5,582 nt of DNA from Oscillospiraceae bacterium (GTDB lineage: Bacteria; Bacillota; Clostridia; Oscillospirales; Oscillospiraceae): positions 1 through 5,582 of the forward strand of contig JAISAA010000340.1 in the NCBI GenBank assembly GCA_031266955.1, read 5' to 3'. Shown here in pieces: positions 3,857 through 5,582 of the stretch. The notes beneath the pieces were generated by a model, which was not told where the DNA came from, searched no databases, and saw only the letters and a program-made list of their open reading frames with translations. The position numbers and the translations under genes are program-made. How positions within the stretch are numbered: the stretch's first letter is position 1; each line of letters begins with the position of its first letter.

Positions 3857-5383
3857 ATGCTGAAAAGCCTGCGCGGGAAGCTTGTTTTCATAATGCTTAT
3901 GCTTATCGTTATGCTGATGAGCGTTATCGTCGTGTTTTTGACGCGCGGCGTGCGGGACTTTTACCTCGACGAGTTTTACGTGCGTATGACCTCCGCGTTC
4001 ACGGACGAGGATATGATTTCGGCCCTGCGCGCCGCCGCCGGCGAACCGGACGCGGCGGCGCAGCTGGAGGAAATAATGACCGCCTACGCCGGCAAGCTCG
4101 GCATCGACAACTGGACGCGCAAATTCTACATTCTCGACGGTGAAACGGGCGAGGCCGTCGCCGGCGCGGAGCTGCCGCGCGGAGAAGTATTTGAGATGAC
4201 GCCGAATATCTTGGCGGCGCTGACGGGGAGAAACGCGTACACGGGCGGCCCCGGCGGCGAATATATGGACGCCGCCGCGCCGATAGACGGCGAATACGGC
4301 CGCTTCGTCGTGTACATACGCGACAACCGCGAGACGTCGCAGAATCTCTCAGCGTCGCTGTTCAAGCTGATACTTGAATCGCTGCTGTTCGGGCTTATCG
4401 CCTCCGTCGCGATAAGTCTTTTGCTCTCTCAGACGCTGCTTTCGCCGATACGCGGTATGACGAAGGCCGCCGAGGCTATGGGGGAGGGCGACTTCACGCG
4501 GAAGATACCAGTGGAGTCGGACGACGAGATAGGCACGCTGTCCACGACGTTCAACACGATGGCGTCCCAGCTCGAAACGACGCTGGACGAGCTCAAAAAC
4601 GCCGAAAAGCTGCGCCGCGACTTCGTGGCGAACGTCTCTCACGAGCTGCGCACGCCGCTGACAAGCGTGCGTTCTTACGCCGAAACGATGCACGACGCGC
4701 CGGAGCTCCCGCCGGAGACCCGCGAGGAATTCCTGCACGTAATTTTGAACGAAAGCGACCGGATGACGAAAATCGTGTCAGATCTGCTCGACTTATCGCG
4801 CCTTGATTCCGGCGGCGGGCTGAAAATGGAGCGCTTCTCCCTCGAACGCTCCGTGCGCGACGTGTACGCCGCCATAGCCATAGCGTCAGAGCGGCGAGGG
4901 CAGAGCGTCGAGCTCGATTTACAGCTCGGTATGCCGGACATTCTGGGAGACCGTGCGCGCGTCGAGCAGGTTTTGATGAATATTATGACGAACGCCGTCA
5001 AATACACGCCCGAAGGCGGCTCCGTAAAAATCACTTGCGGCGCGTTGAATCAGGCTTCGCCTGATTCAACAATATCGCCAATGCGGGCCTACGGCCCGAC
5101 ACGAATGTCGGCTCAATGGGTAGAAATCAGCGACACGGGCGTCGGCATTCCCGACGCCGACCTGCCGCGCGTGTTCGACCGCTTTTACAGGGTGGACAAG
5201 GCCCGCTCGCGCGAGTCCGGCGGGACGGGGCTCGGACTGTCCATAGCCAAAGAGATCGTGGGGTTGCACGGCGGGTATATAGAGCTGCAAAGCGTCCACG
5301 GCTACGGCTCCGTGTTCACCGTAACGCTGCCCGTCAACGGCCCCACACAAAATTTGGCGCCGCCCGGAGTTGGGGTAGTATGA
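3857..5383 (+). CDS. walK-like: Membrane sensor histidine kinase, WalK/PhoR-like, with an insertion in the ATPase domain
   Basis: This 508-residue sensor is the likely partner of the upstream regulator. Membrane segments at about 9-28 and 169-193 bracket an extracytoplasmic domain of about 140 residues of unrecognised type. A HAMP domain (about 190-243) leads directly to HisKA with phospho-acceptor H262 in SHELRTPL. The HATPase domain follows: N box with N375 and N379, DTGVGIP (426-432), FDRFYR (440-445) and GGTGLGLS (455-462). No PAS domain lies between HAMP and HisKA, unlike Bacillus or Staphylococcus WalK. Between VKITC (390-394) and WVEISDTG, about 20 extra residues (roughly 396-420) are encoded by three consecutive DNA hairpins, in frame. 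The ATG at 3857 has AAGG at 6 nt and GGAGGG at 11 nt upstream. The end overlaps the next gene by ATGA. Confidence 0.93.
   Translation: MLKSLRGKLVFIMLMLIVMLMSVIVVFLTRGVRDFYLDEFYVRMTSAFTDEDMISALRAAAGEPDAAAQLEEIMTAYAGKLGIDNWTRKFYILDGETGEAVAGAELPRGEVFEMTPNILAALTGRNAYTGGPGGEYMDAAAPIDGEYGRFVVYIRDNRETSQNLSASLFKLILESLLFGLIASVAISLLLSQTLLSPIRGMTKAAEAMGEGDFTRKIPVESDDEIGTLSTTFNTMASQLETTLDELKNAEKLRRDFVANVSHELRTPLTSVRSYAETMHDAPELPPETREEFLHVILNESDRMTKIVSDLLDLSRLDSGGGLKMERFSLERSVRDVYAAIAIASERRGQSVELDLQLGMPDILGDRARVEQVLMNIMTNAVKYTPEGGSVKITCGALNQASPDSTISPMRAYGPTRMSAQWVEISDTGVGIPDADLPRVFDRFYRVDKARSRESGGTGLGLSIAKEIVGLHGGYIELQSVHGYGSVFTVTLPVNGPTQNLAPPGVGVV
5044..5070. repeat. Perfect 12-bp-arm hairpin inside the kinase gene
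   Basis: GTTGAATCAGGC (5044-5055) and GCCTGATTCAAC (5059-5070) are exact reverse complements around a TTC loop. The hairpin lies within the ATP-binding domain coding region, in the stretch that has no counterpart in typical kinases. It encodes residues 396-405 (ALNQASPDST). Confidence 0.85.
5084..5111. repeat. Second and third hairpins of the intragenic palindrome cluster
   Basis: CGGGCC (5084-5089) pairs with GGCCCG (5093-5098) around TAC. CCGACA (5096-5101) pairs with TGTCGG (5106-5111) around CGAA, sharing three bases with the previous stem. With the hairpin at 5044-5070 they cover 5044-5111 almost continuously, all without disturbing the reading frame. The sequence GCCTACGGC here also occurs at 2832-2840 in the intergenic repeat block, again directly before a short-loop hairpin. 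Confidence 0.7.
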
Positions 5384-5582
5384 CGCGCGCGGTCAGGGAA
5401 GGCCTGAAAACGGCGCTTATAGCCGCGCTTCTGGCTCTCGCCGTGCTGACGGCGCGCGCCACCGGTATGTTTTCCGAAGTAATCGCGGCGGTCGCCGATT
5501 CTTCGCCGTCCGGCGCGGCGTATATCGGAAATTCCGGCGGCGCGGTTTCCGCGGAGGCGGCGCGCCCGTGCGCCATAGTCGT
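5380..5582 (+). CDS. WalH/YycH-like membrane-anchored protein, N-terminal fragment (runs off the right edge)
   Basis: The first 67 codons are visible, starting MTRAVREGLKTALIAALLAL. A short positively charged N-terminus followed by a hydrophobic helix (about 11-24) predicts one membrane anchor with the rest outside the cell. The following region is Ala/Ser/Gly-rich and low in complexity. The ATG at 5380 overlaps the kinase stop by ATGA, with GGAG (5366-5369) 10 nt upstream, so the gene is translationally coupled to the kinase. Third position in a regulator-kinase operon and this topology fit WalH/YycH, which modulates WalK activity. The visible part carries no diagnostic motif, so the call rests on context; another exported protein under WalRK control is possible. 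Confidence 0.6.
   Translation, partial: MTRAVREGLKTALIAALLALAVLTARATGMFSEVIAAVADSSPSGAAYIGNSGGAVSAEAARPCAIV

Noticed and set aside
3622..4143. A 173-codon plus-strand frame across the regulator-kinase junction
   Set aside because: It is a shifted frame of two clear genes, and the protein is low-complexity and arginine-rich without motifs.
5044..5111. A frameshift or pseudogene in the kinase at the palindrome cluster
   Set aside because: The frame continues and all downstream ATPase motifs are intact, so the gene looks functional.

Overview
The window looks like a piece of a GC-rich Clostridia-type (Firmicutes/Bacillota) chromosome. The evidence is a walR-walK-like two-component pair followed by a gene with the position and N-terminus expected of walH, a clostridial-style RelB/DinJ-YoeB module, strong AGGAGG ribosome binding sites and extended -10 promoters. 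A family or genus cannot be assigned from the sequence alone.

Left part (1-720, minus strand, visibly more AT-rich than the rest): a type II toxin-antitoxin operon reads leftwards, with a RelB/DinJ-family antitoxin (393-653) overlapping a Txe/YoeB-family mRNA interferase (137-400) by 8 bases. It has a near-consensus promoter with a 7+7 bp palindrome between -35 and -10, a probable autoregulatory operator. Downstream, with its own promoter and RBS, the first 22 codons of a second antitoxin of the Phd/YefM type run off the left edge (1-66). Two toxin-antitoxin modules therefore appear to lie in tandem.

Middle (720-2729, plus strand): a divergently oriented typA/bipA translational GTPase gene is complete, with its own extended -10 promoter. 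The -10 box lies in one arm of a long inverted repeat whose other arm ends just before the RBS.

Intergenic 2730-3050: no gene. Almost all of it is a block of palindromes bounded by a 21-bp inverted repeat (20/21 matches, 2735-2755 and 2972-2992), including a perfect 28-bp palindrome. It looks like a composite palindromic or MITE-like repeat inserted between bipA and the next operon.

Right part (3051-5582, plus strand): an OmpR/PhoB-class response regulator, a membrane histidine kinase and a truncated WalH-like gene are tightly packed (8-nt gap, then an ATGA overlap) and form one operon, probably controlling cell-envelope functions. The kinase gene carries an in-frame run of three hairpins (5044-5111) in its ATP-binding domain. 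They encode extra residues in a surface loop and suggest a palindromic element that inserted without breaking the gene. This insertion and the intergenic palindrome block are the most unusual features of the window.
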